Assembly (NCBI GenBank): GCA_016194905.1
Contig: JACQAP010000019.1
Span: 124,001 to 188,000, forward strand
DNA length: 64,000 nucleotides
Direction: 5' to 3'
DNA from: Betaproteobacteria bacterium
GTDB taxonomy: Bacteria; Pseudomonadota; Gammaproteobacteria; Burkholderiales; JACQAP01
The stretch's first letter is position 1, and each line of letters starts with the position of its first letter. The notes below the pieces were generated by a model. That model was given only the letters and a program-made list of their open reading frames with translations, made no database searches and was not told the origin of the DNA. The position numbers and the translations under genes were made by a program. Shown here in pieces: positions 18,357 through 27,890 of the stretch.

Positions 18357-19640
18357 ATGATCGACACCGACCTCAATGTCCGCTTCGTCAGCGTTCTGAC
18401 CAAGAATACCTACGCGCTCGTGCTGGCCGGCGGACGCGGTAGCCGGCTGAAGAACCTGACCGACTGGCGTGCCAAACCGGCCGTGCCTTTCGGCGGTAAA
18501 TTCCGCATCGTCGATTTTCCTTTGTCGAACTGCGTGAATTCCGGGATCCGCCGCATCGGCGTAGCCACCCAGTACAAGTCCCACAGCCTGATCCGGCACA
18601 TCCAGCGCGGCTGGAGTTTCCTCGACGGCCGTTTCCAGGAGTTCGTCGACATCCTACCGGCCTCGCAGCGCACCGACGAGGAGAACTGGTATCAGGGAAC
18701 GGCAGACGCCGTGTATCAGAACCTCGACATCCTGCGCTCCTACGAACCGGACTACATCGTGATACTTGCCGGGGACCACATTTACAAGATGGACTACGGA
18801 AAAGTGCTGGCCTATCACGTCGCCAAGAATGCCGATATGACGGTGGCCTGCCTGGAGGTGCCCCGGGAGGAAGCTATTGCGTTTGGCGTCATGGGAGTAA
18901 ACGACGACTGGCGCATCACCGATTTCATAGAAAAGCCGGCCAACCCGCCGTCCATCCCCGGCCGGCCGGACATGGCGCTCGCCAGCATGGGCATCTATGT
19001 GTTCAACGCACCATTTCTGTACGAACAGCTTGTGCGCGACACCCTCACCCCCAACTCCAGCCACGACTTCGGCAAAGATCTCATACCGCATCTGGTGCCA
19101 CGCTATCGAGTGTACGCGCAGCGCTTCGACGACAGTTGCGTCGGCCAGCGCGACAAGGCCGCGTACTGGCGCGACGTAGGCACGGTCGATGCTTATTGGG
19201 AATCGAACCTCGACCTGACCCGGGTCACGCCGGATCTCAACATGTATGACCAGGAGTGGCCGATCTGGACGCATCAGGAGCAATTGCCGCCGGCCAAATT
19301 CGTGTTCGATGACGAAGGCCGGCGCGGCGGAGCAGTCGATTCAGTCGTGTCCGGCGGTTGCCTCATCAGCGGAACCACCGTGAGACGCTCGCTGCTGTTT
19401 TCGAATGTGCGCGTGCACAGCTATGGCAGCATCGAGGACTCGGTGATCCTGCCGGAAGTCGTCGTGAACCGGCATGTGAAGCTTCGACGCGCGGTGGTGG
19501 ACAAGAGTTGCGTGCTGCCGGAAGGCCTCACGGTGGGCTTCAATCCGGAAGAGGATCGCCGGCGTTTCCATGTTTCCGAGCGCGGCATCACGCTGATCAC
19601 GCCGGAAATGCTCGGCCAGGAAGTTTTCCATCAACGCTGA
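18357..19640 (+). CDS. glgC: glucose-1-phosphate adenylyltransferase (ADP-glucose pyrophosphorylase)
   Basis: 427-residue enzyme making ADP-glucose, the committed step of glycogen synthesis, usually allosterically controlled. Signature motifs: [20 protein letters not shown] near the N-terminus, [27 protein letters not shown], and [14 protein letters not shown]; the C-terminus is a left-handed beta-helix ([19 protein letters not shown]). CAGGAA precedes the ATG. The stop codon lies in a perfect palindrome, and a GH57 gene follows 66 bases on. Confidence 0.97.
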   Translation: MIDTDLNVRFVSVLTKNTYALVLAGGRGSRLKNLTDWRAKPAVPFGGKFRIVDFPLSNCVNSGIRRIGVATQYKSHSLIRHIQRGWSFLDGRFQEFVDILPASQRTDEENWYQGTADAVYQNLDILRSYEPDYIVILAGDHIYKMDYGKVLAYHVAKNADMTVACLEVPREEAIAFGVMGVNDDWRITDFIEKPANPPSIPGRPDMALASMGIYVFNAPFLYEQLVRDTLTPNSSHDFGKDLIPHLVPRYRVYAQRFDDSCVGQRDKAAYWRDVGTVDAYWESNLDLTRVTPDLNMYDQEWPIWTHQEQLPPAKFVFDDEGRRGGAVDSVVSGGCLISGTTVRRSLLFSNVRVHSYGSIEDSVILPEVVVNRHVKLRRAVVDKSCVLPEGLTVGFNPEEDRRRFHVSERGITLITPEMLGQEVFHQR

Positions 19641-19662
19641 GCCGCGCGTGACGCGCGGCTCA
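19638..19662. terminator. perfect 12-bp palindrome spanning the glgC stop codon
   Basis: TGAGCCGCGCGT at 19638-19649 is exactly complementary to 19651-19662, with one base between. The glgC TGA is its first three bases. No T-tract follows, so it may slow or protect the mRNA end rather than terminate by itself. Confidence 0.55.
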
Positions 19663-19706
19663 GGCTGGTTACCGGCCGTGGGCATGCGCCGCGATTTCGA
19701 TATTTC

Positions 19707-21404
19707 ATGAGCGACCAAAAAAAACTCGATCTGGTGATCTTGTGGCATATGCACCAGCCGGATTTCCGCGACCATGCCAGCGGAGAATTCGCGCAGCCCT
19801 GGGTGTACCTGCACGCCATCAAGGACTACAGCGACATGGCCGCGCATCTCGAAGCGCACCCGGGCATGCGCGTAGTGCTGAACTTCACGCCGGTGCTGCT
19901 CGACCAGCTCGATGATTACACCGACCAGTTCGCCACCGGAAGATTTCGCGACCCGTTGCTGCGCCTGCTCGCACAACCGGATCTGCAGCAACTCGACCAA
20001 GCCGGCCGTGACCTCGTTTTGAAGTCCTGCTTCAGAGCCAACCAGCAGAAGCTGATCGATCCTTACCCGCCATACAAGCGACTGCTCGAGTTCTTCCGAG
20101 TCGCGGAAAGCCATGGCGACACCGGCGCCACCTACCTGTCGGCGCAATACCTCGGCGATCTGCTGAGCTGGTACCACATCTCATGGATGGGCGAGACGGT
20201 ACGCCGCTGCGACGGCAGCGTGCCTGGTCTGATCGCAAAAGCGCACGGTTTTTCGCACGACGACCGACTGCAGTTGCTCGAAGTCATCGGCCGGGAGGTA
20301 CGCGATGTCATTCCGCGCTACCGCAAATTGTTCGAAGCGGGTCGCATCGAACTGACCACCACGCCGGAATACCATCCGATCGGTCCGTTGCTGCTTTCCT
20401 TCGAAGTCGCGCGGGAAGCAGCCCCGGACGCGCCGCTGCCCCAGAGTCCGAATTATCCGGGTGGACGCGAGCGCGCCCGCGCACAAGCGGACGCGGCGAT
20501 GCAGAGTCATGCCCGGCGCTTCGGCCGGCCGCCACGCGGTATATGGCCGGCGGAGGGTGCGGTGTCGCGCGATTTCGCCGACTTGCTGGCGCAGGGCGGC
20601 TGCGAATGGATTGCCAGCGGCGAAGGCGTCCTGGTCCACAGCCTGCAAAGGAGTCGCGGCACGCTGCCCGAGCGGCCGGAATATCTTTTCCGGCCCTACC
20701 GCATCGACAACGGTCGAACCGCGATCACCTGTTTCTTCCGCGACGATCGCCTGTCCGACCTGATCGGTTTTGAATATGCGAAATGGCACGGCAAGGACGC
20801 GGCGGCGCATTTCGTCGCCACGCTCGAGGACATCGCCGGCAAGGCGGGGAAAGGCGAACGGCCGGTGGTCAGTGTGATTCTCGATGGCGAGAATGCCTGG
20901 GAGTATTACCCTTACAACGGCTATTACTTTCTCGACGAGCTCTACGCGGCGCTGGAAAAACATCCGCAAATAGCAACGGCGACGTTTGCGCAACTGCTCG
21001 ATGAAAAACGCGAACCAGCTCCGCTGCCTGCACTGGTGGCTGGAAGCTGGGTATACGGCAATCTCGCCACCTGGATCGGCAGTGACGACAAGAACCGTGC
21101 ATGGGATCTGTTGTGCGCGGCCAAGCGGAGCTTCGATGCAATCATCGCGAGCGGTCGATTGAACGACCGGGAAATAGAACAGGCCACGCGCCAGCTCGCC
21201 GATTGCGAGGCCTCCGACTGGTGCTGGTGGTTCGGTGATTACAATCCCGCGGAATCGGTGATGGCGTTCGACGAGCTTTACCGCCAGAAACTCGCCCATC
21301 TGTATGGGCTGCTGAAACTGCCCGCGCCTGGCGAACTCGACATTCCGATCAGCCACGGCAGAGAAGGCTCGGAAGCCACCAATGCGATGCGTCGTGCGTC
21401 CTGA
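19707..21404 (+). CDS. glycoside hydrolase family 57 protein (amylase-like)
   Basis: 565-residue GH57 enzyme. Motif 1 is WHMHQPDF near residue 14; the nucleophile is probably E283 in GIWPAEGAVS; the acid/base aspartate probably lies in FFRDDRLSDLIGF; DGENAWEYYPYNG is a further family signature. There is no signal peptide, so it acts in the cytoplasm, presumably on glycogen or maltodextrin. The second GH57 gene begins 19 bases after its stop, and both follow glgC. Exact activity (alpha-amylase, amylopullulanase-like, transferase) cannot be decided. Confidence 0.9.
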   Translation: MSDQKKLDLVILWHMHQPDFRDHASGEFAQPWVYLHAIKDYSDMAAHLEAHPGMRVVLNFTPVLLDQLDDYTDQFATGRFRDPLLRLLAQPDLQQLDQAGRDLVLKSCFRANQQKLIDPYPPYKRLLEFFRVAESHGDTGATYLSAQYLGDLLSWYHISWMGETVRRCDGSVPGLIAKAHGFSHDDRLQLLEVIGREVRDVIPRYRKLFEAGRIELTTTPEYHPIGPLLLSFEVAREAAPDAPLPQSPNYPGGRERARAQADAAMQSHARRFGRPPRGIWPAEGAVSRDFADLLAQGGCEWIASGEGVLVHSLQRSRGTLPERPEYLFRPYRIDNGRTAITCFFRDDRLSDLIGFEYAKWHGKDAAAHFVATLEDIAGKAGKGERPVVSVILDGENAWEYYPYNGYYFLDELYAALEKHPQIATATFAQLLDEKREPAPLPALVAGSWVYGNLATWIGSDDKNRAWDLLCAAKRSFDAIIASGRLNDREIEQATRQLADCEASDWCWWFGDYNPAESVMAFDELYRQKLAHLYGLLKLPAPGELDIPISHGREGSEATNAMRRAS

Positions 21405-21423
21405 CTAGGAATCGAACGGCCAG

Positions 21424-23394
21424 ATGAACAAGAAAATTTCGCTGCTCTTCGGCGTGCACGCCCACCAGCCGGCCGGCAATTTCGAGCACGTGATCGACGA
21501 CGCGCACGCGCGTTGCTACAAGCCTTTCCTGGAGACCGTCTACCGCTATCCGCAGTTCAGGCTGTCGGTGCATTTCAGCGGATGGTTGCTCGACTATCTG
21601 CTCAGACGATATCCGGACGATATGGCGAAACTGCGCGAGATGGTGGCGCGCGGCCAGGTAGAAATGTTCGGCGGCGGCGACACCGAGCCGGTGCTGGCAT
21701 CGATTCCGGAACGCGACCGCCGTTCGCAGCTCGCGGCCTTGTCGAGCCGGCTCGACGTGTCACTTGGCCAGCGACCGGTCGGCGCCTGGCTGACCGAACG
21801 CGTCTGGGAATCGTCAGTGGCATCCGCGCTCGCCGATTCCGGCATTCGCTACGTCACGGTCGACGACTATCACTTTCTCTGCGCCGGAAGACAGGTCGGG
21901 GAACTGACGGGCCACTTCTCGACGGAAGAAAGCGGCAACCGTCTCGACCTGTTTCCGATCTCGGAAGCGCTGCGTTATCGCATTCCGTTTTCCACCGCGC
22001 CCGAAGCGATCCAGTACCTCGAATCGCTGGCCACCGAAGATGGCACCGCGGCGGCGATCTACTTCGACGACATCGAAAAACTGGGCATCTGGCCGGAGAC
22101 CTACCAGTGGGTCTATGAAAAGCAGTGGCTGAAGCAGTTCATCGAAGGGGTGCTTGCCGCGCCGTCGATCGAGCCTGCGCTTTATCGCGACTTCCATAGC
22201 GACCAGCGCACCCGGGGGGTGGTGTACCTGCCAACCACCTCGTACATCGAGATGAACGAATGGACGCTGAACGCCGAGCGTGCGGACCGCTACGCGGAAC
22301 TGGTCAAGCGGGAAAAGGATCATCATCGCTACGAGCAGACGAAACCCTTCCTGCGGGGCGGCATCTGGCGCAACTTCATGTCGCGTTACGCCGAATCGAA
22401 CTGGATGCACAAGCGCATGCAGCAACTTTCCGCGCGCGTCGCCGATCTCGGCGCCAAGGCGACGGCGCGCATGCGCGAACTGTTGCATCTGGCGCAGGCC
22501 AACGACGCCTACTGGCACGGATTGTTCGGCGGCATCTACCTGCCGCATTTGCGCCGCGCGGTATGGAATGCGCTCGTCGAACTGGAAGCGCTGCTCGACA
22601 AGGCCGCGCCTCGCAAATCGACCGCCCTCGATCTCGATCTGGACGGCTGCGACGAGTTCTTCCTCGGTAACGAGGTGCTGCAGGCGGTCATTCGCGATGA
22701 CGGCCTCGGCGCGATCCACGAACTGGATGCCTACCGGCTGCGCCACAATTTCGGCGACACGCTGGCGCGGCGGGCCGAGCATTACTATCGCAAGATCCGC
22801 GATCATCGCGCCGGGCAGGGCGAGCGTCACGGCGAAGGCATTGCCTCCGCGCATGATCGCGTCAATTTCCGCCATCCGGTCTCACCCGACGACCTCAATC
22901 CAGATGCCGTGGCGCGCGTTCTATTCGTCGATCGGCAGAACGGGCAGCCGGTGCGATACCATCGACCGTCCGTGCAAGGCGCTCGCGCCGAGCTGTCGGC
23001 GAATGGCATCGGCAAGACCATTTCGATCGACGGCAACCGGTTGAGCGTCGAATACAAGAACGCCGAGGCGAACAAGCCGCTAGAAACCGAGGTCAACCTG
23101 GCCATGCCGAGTTGCGATGGCTTCCTCGGGCGTTATGTCGTGAACGGCGAAGTGCCCGGCGGATTCGGACAGCCCTACACATGGGACAACATCACGGCGC
23201 TGGTGCTGGAAGACGGCGTGCTGGGCGGCAAGGTAATGCTGACGGCGACCCAGCCGCTCACCATTCATGCCGCGCCACACCAGACTGTTTCGCAGTCGGA
23301 AGACGGATTCGAGAAAATCATGCAGGCCGTGACGCTGCGCATCGTCCATCCCCATCCGTCCCATGGACTTAGCATCGTCCTGGCGGTCGAGTAG
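21424..23394 (+). CDS. GH57 alpha-amylase / 4-alpha-glucanotransferase with DUF1925 and DUF1926
   Basis: 656-residue GH57 enzyme of the Thermococcus 4-alpha-glucanotransferase type. LLFGVHAHQPAGNF is motif 1; E125 in AWLTERVWE and D215/D216 in IYFDDIEKLGIWP fit the nucleophile and acid/base of that family. The C-terminal half matches the DUF1925/DUF1926 beta-rich region (LDGCDEFFLGNEV; VNLAMPSCDGFLGRYV). No signal peptide. It probably trims or rearranges alpha-glucans beside the branching and synthase enzymes. Confidence 0.91.
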   Translation: MNKKISLLFGVHAHQPAGNFEHVIDDAHARCYKPFLETVYRYPQFRLSVHFSGWLLDYLLRRYPDDMAKLREMVARGQVEMFGGGDTEPVLASIPERDRRSQLAALSSRLDVSLGQRPVGAWLTERVWESSVASALADSGIRYVTVDDYHFLCAGRQVGELTGHFSTEESGNRLDLFPISEALRYRIPFSTAPEAIQYLESLATEDGTAAAIYFDDIEKLGIWPETYQWVYEKQWLKQFIEGVLAAPSIEPALYRDFHSDQRTRGVVYLPTTSYIEMNEWTLNAERADRYAELVKREKDHHRYEQTKPFLRGGIWRNFMSRYAESNWMHKRMQQLSARVADLGAKATARMRELLHLAQANDAYWHGLFGGIYLPHLRRAVWNALVELEALLDKAAPRKSTALDLDLDGCDEFFLGNEVLQAVIRDDGLGAIHELDAYRLRHNFGDTLARRAEHYYRKIRDHRAGQGERHGEGIASAHDRVNFRHPVSPDDLNPDAVARVLFVDRQNGQPVRYHRPSVQGARAELSANGIGKTISIDGNRLSVEYKNAEANKPLETEVNLAMPSCDGFLGRYVVNGEVPGGFGQPYTWDNITALVLEDGVLGGKVMLTATQPLTIHAAPHQTVSQSEDGFEKIMQAVTLRIVHPHPSHGLSIVLAVE

Positions 23395-23474
23395 GGGTTC
23401 GATTCCGGCAGGTCGCGTTTTTCTGACCTATAAAGAAAGCAGGTGGCACACAACGACGAGGAGGAGGCGCAATC

Positions 23475-23774
23475 ATGATGACGCGCGAGCAATATGTGGA
23501 GCAAATGAAAAAACAGCTCGACGAGTGGAATGCGAAGCTGAGCAAATGGGAAGAAGAGGTGCAGAAGGCGCAGGCCAATGTGAAAGCGCAATACGGAGCG
23601 CAGATCAAGGCCCTGGAAAAACAGCGCGACGAGGCTGTCAAACGCCTGAACGAAACCCGCGACGCCAGTCAGGCGGCCTGGATGGAAGTCAGCAAAGGTG
23701 CCGAGGCCGCTTGGAAGGGCATGCAATCGAGCTTCGAGAAAGCCTGGGGAGAATTTCACAAAAAGAAGTCTTGA
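23475..23774 (+). CDS. small coiled-coil protein, resembles sll1863-type stress proteins
   Basis: 99 residues, almost wholly helical and charged (EQMKKQLDEWNAKLSKWEEE; AKVQYGAQIKALEKQRDEA-like heptad/hendecad pattern), with regularly spaced tryptophans in the second half (AAWMEV, AAWKGM, KAWGEF). No signal peptide or membrane segment. The ATG pair at 23475/23478 follows a very good GGAGG. Resemblance to the sll1863 family is from memory of its pattern and not certain. Confidence 0.75.
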   Translation: MMTREQYVEQMKKQLDEWNAKLSKWEEEVQKAQANVKAQYGAQIKALEKQRDEAVKRLNETRDASQAAWMEVSKGAEAAWKGMQSSFEKAWGEFHKKKS

Positions 23775-23942
23775 TCGAGCGGCGGCACCAAGTTAGAGCA
23801 CCGGTCTGGCGGCTTGCCCGGCACCGGGGCATGGTCTGGCTCTAAACCACGGGCAAGTCCGCTTTTGCGCGTGGCCCCGAATTTGCAAGAGCAGGCGCAT
23901 TGCCGGCCGTGGCTTCGGGCCGGACGCGCAAAAGGAGGCGTC

Positions 23943-24221
23943 ATGACCACAGCCCAGACCGGGAAATCGCGCACGACCCGCAAGACTCCCCCCGTCACGA
24001 CGACGACGCGCAGCAACTCCCCGGTAGCACCCGCTGTAAAGGTCTCGAAAGCGAGGAAATCCAGGCCGGTGATTGCCGAAGACGTCTGGCGCGAAATGGT
24101 AGCGACCGCCGCCTACTACCGTGCGCAGGCGCGCGGCTTCCAGCATGGCTCGCCGGAGCAGGATTGGCTGGCGGCCGAAGCCGATCTGAAACAGCAGCTC
24201 GGCGAAATCGTCAAAACCTGA
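23943..24221 (+). CDS. DUF2934 domain protein
   Basis: 92 residues. A basic, proline/threonine-rich N-terminal 40 residues is followed by a DUF2934 helix pair: AYYRAQARGF, then SPEQDWLAAEADL. ATG 23943 has AAGGAGG seven bases upstream, which settles the start against an upstream frame at 23814. Function unknown; genes with this domain often sit beside glycogen or trehalose genes, and here it follows the glycogen cluster. A terminator follows. Confidence 0.82.
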   Translation: MTTAQTGKSRTTRKTPPVTTTTRSNSPVAPAVKVSKARKSRPVIAEDVWREMVATAAYYRAQARGFQHGSPEQDWLAAEADLKQQLGEIVKT

Positions 24222-24266
24222 AGCCCGGCCGGGTGCGTGGCGCAGCTTCTCCTTAAGTAGTTCCCG

Positions 24267-24294
24267 GCCCGGTGCTGGCACCGGGCTTTTTCTT
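24267..24294 (+). terminator. rho-independent terminator after the DUF2934 gene
   Basis: An 8-bp GC stem (24267-24274 GCCCGGTG with 24279-24286 CACCGGGC), 4-base loop, followed by TTTTTC. It closes the transcript of the coiled-coil and DUF2934 genes. Confidence 0.9.
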
Positions 24295-24385
24295 TCCTTC
24301 CCCACACCAGATGCCCGCCTTTCCGGCAGTGCGCGGCTGTTGTACGCTTCGATCCACAATCGAATAAATACAAGCGAGGAGAAGC

Positions 24386-26113
24386 ATGGGCAAGAAGAAG
24401 AAACCCGAAAAGCTGCGCAGCTATCGCTGGTACGGTGCACAGGATCTGCGGTCCTTCGGACATCGTTCGCGCACGCTGCAGATGGGCTTCGCGCACCAGG
24501 ACTACAAAGGCAAGCCGGTCATCGCCATCATCAATACCTGGAGCGACATCAATAATTGCCATTCGCATTTCAGGCAGCGCGCGGAAGAAGTCAAGCGCGG
24601 CGTCTGGCAGGCGGGAGGTTACCCACTGGAAATGCCGGCGATCGCGCTCGCGGAAGTGTTCCAGAAGCCGACCACGATGATGTATCGCAATTTCCTCGCC
24701 ATGGAGACCGAGGAATTGCTGCGCTCCTATCCGGTCGATGGCTGCGTGCTGATGGGCGGTTGCGACAAGACCACGCCGGGACTGCTGATGGGCGCGATAA
24801 GCATGAACATTCCGGCGATCTTCATGCCGGCGGGTCCGATGCTGCGCGGCAACTGGCAGGGCAAAACACTGGGCTCCGGATCGGACGTCTGGAAATACTG
24901 GGACGAATTGCGCGCGGGCAATATCACCGGACGCGACTGGACGGAAATCGAGGAAGGCATCGCGCGATCGGCCGGAACCTGCATGACCATGGGCACGGCT
25001 TCGACGATGACGAGTGTCGCGGAAACGCTCGGGTTCAGTCTTCCCAATTCATCGACGATTCCGGCCGTGGATTCGAATCACAGCCGCATGGCCGATTTCA
25101 CCGGCCGGCGTGTCGTGGAAATGGTCTGGGAAGATCTCAAACCGCGCGACATCCTCACCGGAAAATCCTTCGACAACGCGATCAAGGTACTGATGGCGCT
25201 GGGCGGTTCCACCAACGGACTGATCCATGTGATCGCCATGGCCGGCCGCGCCGGCATCCCTATTCCGCTCGAGCGCTTCGAGGAAATCGGCCAGCGCACG
25301 CCTTATCTGGTGAACATGCGCCCGTCGGGCAAGTATCTGATGGAAGATTTCTATTACGCTGGCGGGCTGGCAGCCATGCTCGAAGGCATGCGCCATTTGC
25401 TCGATGTGGGTGAGCTCACCTGCACAGGCAAAACGCTCGGCGAGAATATCGCCGGCGCCAAAATCCATAACACCGACGTGATTCGCACGCCGGACAATCC
25501 AATGCAACCGGAGGGCGGCCTCATCGTGTTGCGTGGCAATCTCGCGCCTGACGGGGCCGTCATCAAGTCGACAGCGGCCGATCCGAAGTTGCTAAAGCAC
25601 GCCGGCCGCGCGATGGTCTTCGACGATTACAACGACATGGCCGCGCGACTCGACGACCCGAATCTGGATGTCGACGCGGATTCGGTGCTGGTGCTGCGCA
25701 ACGCGGGCCCGCTCGGCGGTCCCGGCATGCCGGAATGGGGCATGCTGCCGATCCCGAAGAAATTGCTCAAGCTGGGCGTGCGCGACATGGTACGCATTTC
25801 CGATGCGCGCATGAGCGGGACCAGTTACGGCACCTGCGTGCTGCACGTGTCGCCCGAGTCGTGGATCGGCGGACCGCTCGCGCTGGTCAGGACAGGCGAC
25901 CTCATCGAACTCGACGTGCCGGGCAGGAAATTGACGTTAAAGGTCAGCGAAGAGGAGCTGGCGAAGCGGCGCGAGGTTTGGAAACCGAAGGCGAGAAAAT
26001 ACGAGCGTGGCTACGGCAAGATTTTTTCGCAGCATGTCTCCCAGGCCGACAAGGGCTGCGACTTCGACTTTCTCGAAGGCACGGCACCTATCCCTGAACC
26101 GGAAATCCACTAG
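24386..26113 (+). CDS. IlvD/Edd-family dehydratase, L-arabinonate dehydratase-like
   Basis: 575-residue Fe-S dehydratase. Three cluster cysteines are visible: C58 (NNCHSH), C126 (GGCDKTTPG) and C199 (SAGTCMTMG), spaced as in the [2Fe-2S] L-arabinonate dehydratase of Rhizobium; the catalytic serine region is [11 protein letters not shown]. The length and the [19 protein letters not shown] start favour the aldonate (pentonate) dehydratase branch over biosynthetic IlvD. No other pentose-pathway genes are nearby, so the exact sugar acid is open. A single-gene unit preceded by a terminator. Confidence 0.86.
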   Translation: MGKKKKPEKLRSYRWYGAQDLRSFGHRSRTLQMGFAHQDYKGKPVIAIINTWSDINNCHSHFRQRAEEVKRGVWQAGGYPLEMPAIALAEVFQKPTTMMYRNFLAMETEELLRSYPVDGCVLMGGCDKTTPGLLMGAISMNIPAIFMPAGPMLRGNWQGKTLGSGSDVWKYWDELRAGNITGRDWTEIEEGIARSAGTCMTMGTASTMTSVAETLGFSLPNSSTIPAVDSNHSRMADFTGRRVVEMVWEDLKPRDILTGKSFDNAIKVLMALGGSTNGLIHVIAMAGRAGIPIPLERFEEIGQRTPYLVNMRPSGKYLMEDFYYAGGLAAMLEGMRHLLDVGELTCTGKTLGENIAGAKIHNTDVIRTPDNPMQPEGGLIVLRGNLAPDGAVIKSTAADPKLLKHAGRAMVFDDYNDMAARLDDPNLDVDADSVLVLRNAGPLGGPGMPEWGMLPIPKKLLKLGVRDMVRISDARMSGTSYGTCVLHVSPESWIGGPLALVRTGDLIELDVPGRKLTLKVSEEELAKRREVWKPKARKYERGYGKIFSQHVSQADKGCDFDFLEGTAPIPEPEIH

Positions 26114-26117
26114 AGAC

Positions 26118-27059
26118 ATGTCCGCGATTCGATGGTCCGTTGCATTGTTTATCCTGCTCTCTGCGGGGAGTGCGCCCGGAGCCGAGACAGCGGAAAGATC
26201 CGGAACATCGCCTGCGACCAGCGAAATCAGGCTCGCCGACGCGACAATCGAGCTTAGTTACACTGGCGATGCCGCTGGTCTGGACCGTAACGAGTTGCGC
26301 GAATGGATCACTGCGTCGGCGAATGCCGTACAAAGTTATTACGGGTGTTTTCCGGTCAAGCGCGTGCGCATCCGGATCGAGGCCGGGGAGGGGCGCGGCG
26401 CGCGGTCGGGCACAACCTACGCTTACAACGGTGCGTTGATCCGGGTGGGCGTAGGGCGTTACAGCGACAGCGCCGACCTGAAGCGGGACTGGATCATGAC
26501 CCATGAAATGGTTCATCTGGCGATGCCGGAGTTCGCCGATCGATACGCCTGGCTGGAGGAAGGCCTGGCGACCTACGTCGAGCCGATCGCCCGCGTTCAG
26601 GTCGGGCAACTGACCGAGGAAAAGATCTGGCGCGACATGCTCCAAGACATGCCCAAAGGCCTGCCTGCCGCAGGCGATCAGGGACTGGACAACACGCATA
26701 CCTGGGGCCGCACCTACTGGGGCGGCGCGCTGTTCTATCTTCTGGCCGACGTACGCATCCGCGAACGCACCGGTAATCGCGCGGGACTGCAGGATGCGTT
26801 GCGCGCCATTGTCGCGCATGGGGGCAACGTGGAAGTGTCGTGGGACGTGCGACGCACACTGGCGATGGGAGACCAGGCCACCGGCACGAAGGTGCTGATC
26901 GAACTGTACGACGAAATGCGGGCCACGCCGGTTTCGCCGGATCTCGCACAATTGTGGCTACGCCTCGGCGTGAAGCTCTTGGGTGACGGTGTCGAGTTCG
27001 ACGATGCGGCGCCGCTTGCCGCAATCCGGCGGGCCATCACCGCCAAGCGGGGTGCCTGA
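26118..27059 (+). CDS. exported Peptidase_MA-like protein with HExxH motif
   Basis: 313 residues from ATG 26118. A signal peptide (SVALFILLSAGSAPGA) leads to a domain with HEMVH at 129-133 and WLEEGLATYVE about 12 residues later, the zinc-site pattern of clan MA(E) peptidases (Peptidase_MA_2 type). A C-terminal helical part resembles the tail of such proteins. Likely periplasmic or envelope-bound. Starts four bases after the dehydratase stop, so it is probably co-transcribed. Substrate unknown; proteolytic activity is inferred from the motif only. Confidence 0.82.
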   Translation: MSAIRWSVALFILLSAGSAPGAETAERSGTSPATSEIRLADATIELSYTGDAAGLDRNELREWITASANAVQSYYGCFPVKRVRIRIEAGEGRGARSGTTYAYNGALIRVGVGRYSDSADLKRDWIMTHEMVHLAMPEFADRYAWLEEGLATYVEPIARVQVGQLTEEKIWRDMLQDMPKGLPAAGDQGLDNTHTWGRTYWGGALFYLLADVRIRERTGNRAGLQDALRAIVAHGGNVEVSWDVRRTLAMGDQATGTKVLIELYDEMRATPVSPDLAQLWLRLGVKLLGDGVEFDDAAPLAAIRRAITAKRGA

Positions 27060-27088
27060 AGAGCGAAACGCCGCTGCAGGCCGGGGGA

Positions 27089-27544
27089 TTACTTGTGCAA
27101 GTCGTCAGTCCAGCACACGCTTTCCGGCTTTTCCACGACAGGAATGTCGAGGTTCACCACGACCGGTTCCTGGCCCGATCGCACCAGCACACAGGACAGC
27201 GGCTCGGTGTCCGACGCGTTGATTTCCTGATGCGGGACATACGGCGGCACATGGATGAAATCGCCGGGTCCCGCCTCCGCCACGAATTCGAGATGGTCTC
27301 CCCAGCGCATGCGCGCCTGCCCGCTGACCACGTAGATCACGCTCTCGACCGGGCCATGATGATGAGCTCCAGTCTTGGCCTTCGCATGGATTACCACCGT
27401 CCCGGCCCACAGTTTTTCGGCTCCGCAGCGCGCATGGGTGATGGCGGCTGCCCGATTCATGCCGGGCGTCTGCGCCGTATTGGTGTCGAGCTCCGACGCT
27501 TTGACGATGCGGATGCCATGAACCTTCCACTTGGAGTCGATCAT
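27089..27544 (-). CDS. cupin-domain protein
   Basis: 151 residues. Cupin motif 1 is seen as AKTGAHHHGPVESVIYVVSG with three clustered histidines and a glutamate that would bind a metal; motif 2 is PGDFIHVPPYVPHQE. Cytoplasmic. Starts 13 bases after the small membrane protein gene on the same strand. Cupins range from enzymes to sensors, so no function is assigned. Confidence 0.88.
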   Translation of the reverse strand: MIDSKWKVHGIRIVKASELDTNTAQTPGMNRAAAITHARCGAEKLWAGTVVIHAKAKTGAHHHGPVESVIYVVSGQARMRWGDHLEFVAEAGPGDFIHVPPYVPHQEINASDTEPLSCVLVRSGQEPVVVNLDIPVVEKPESVCWTDDLHK

Positions 27545-27557
27545 CGAGGTTTCCCTG

Positions 27558-27875
27558 TCAGCGGAAGTGCAGCATGACGAGCAGCAGCACGGTTGGAATG
27601 ATGGTGTTCACCAGCGCCAGCGCGAACAGCGGGCGCGAACCTTTCTGATTCGCGGTGATGTGGATGAAAGCGGTAATGCCCGACACTGCGACAACGAGGC
27701 CGCCGATCGCATACAGCATGGAGAAGATCTGGAATTCGCCCTGGCGCTGAAAATAAGGCACGAGATTGAGTTGCCATACCAGATAAACGATCAGGCCGAT
27801 ATTGGCCAGTAACGGCAGGTAATAGAGCAGAAAGCGCTTCAGTTTACCGTTCAACCGCGATTCCCTCGGCGACAA
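27558..27875 (-). CDS. small integral membrane protein, unknown function
   Basis: 105 residues with three predicted membrane helices (FLLYYLPLLANIGLIVYLV; FSMLYAIGGLVVAVSGITAF; PLFALALVNTIIPTVLLLVM) and a basic N-terminus (SPRESRLNGKLKR), suggesting cytoplasmic N-in topology. Lies 15 bases downstream of the FAD/Fe-S dehydrogenase and upstream of the cupin; the three may form one transcript. Confidence 0.78.
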   Translation of the reverse strand: MSPRESRLNGKLKRFLLYYLPLLANIGLIVYLVWQLNLVPYFQRQGEFQIFSMLYAIGGLVVAVSGITAFIHITANQKGSRPLFALALVNTIIPTVLLLVMLHFR

Positions 27876-27890
27876 CCCTGGCTTGTGCAG

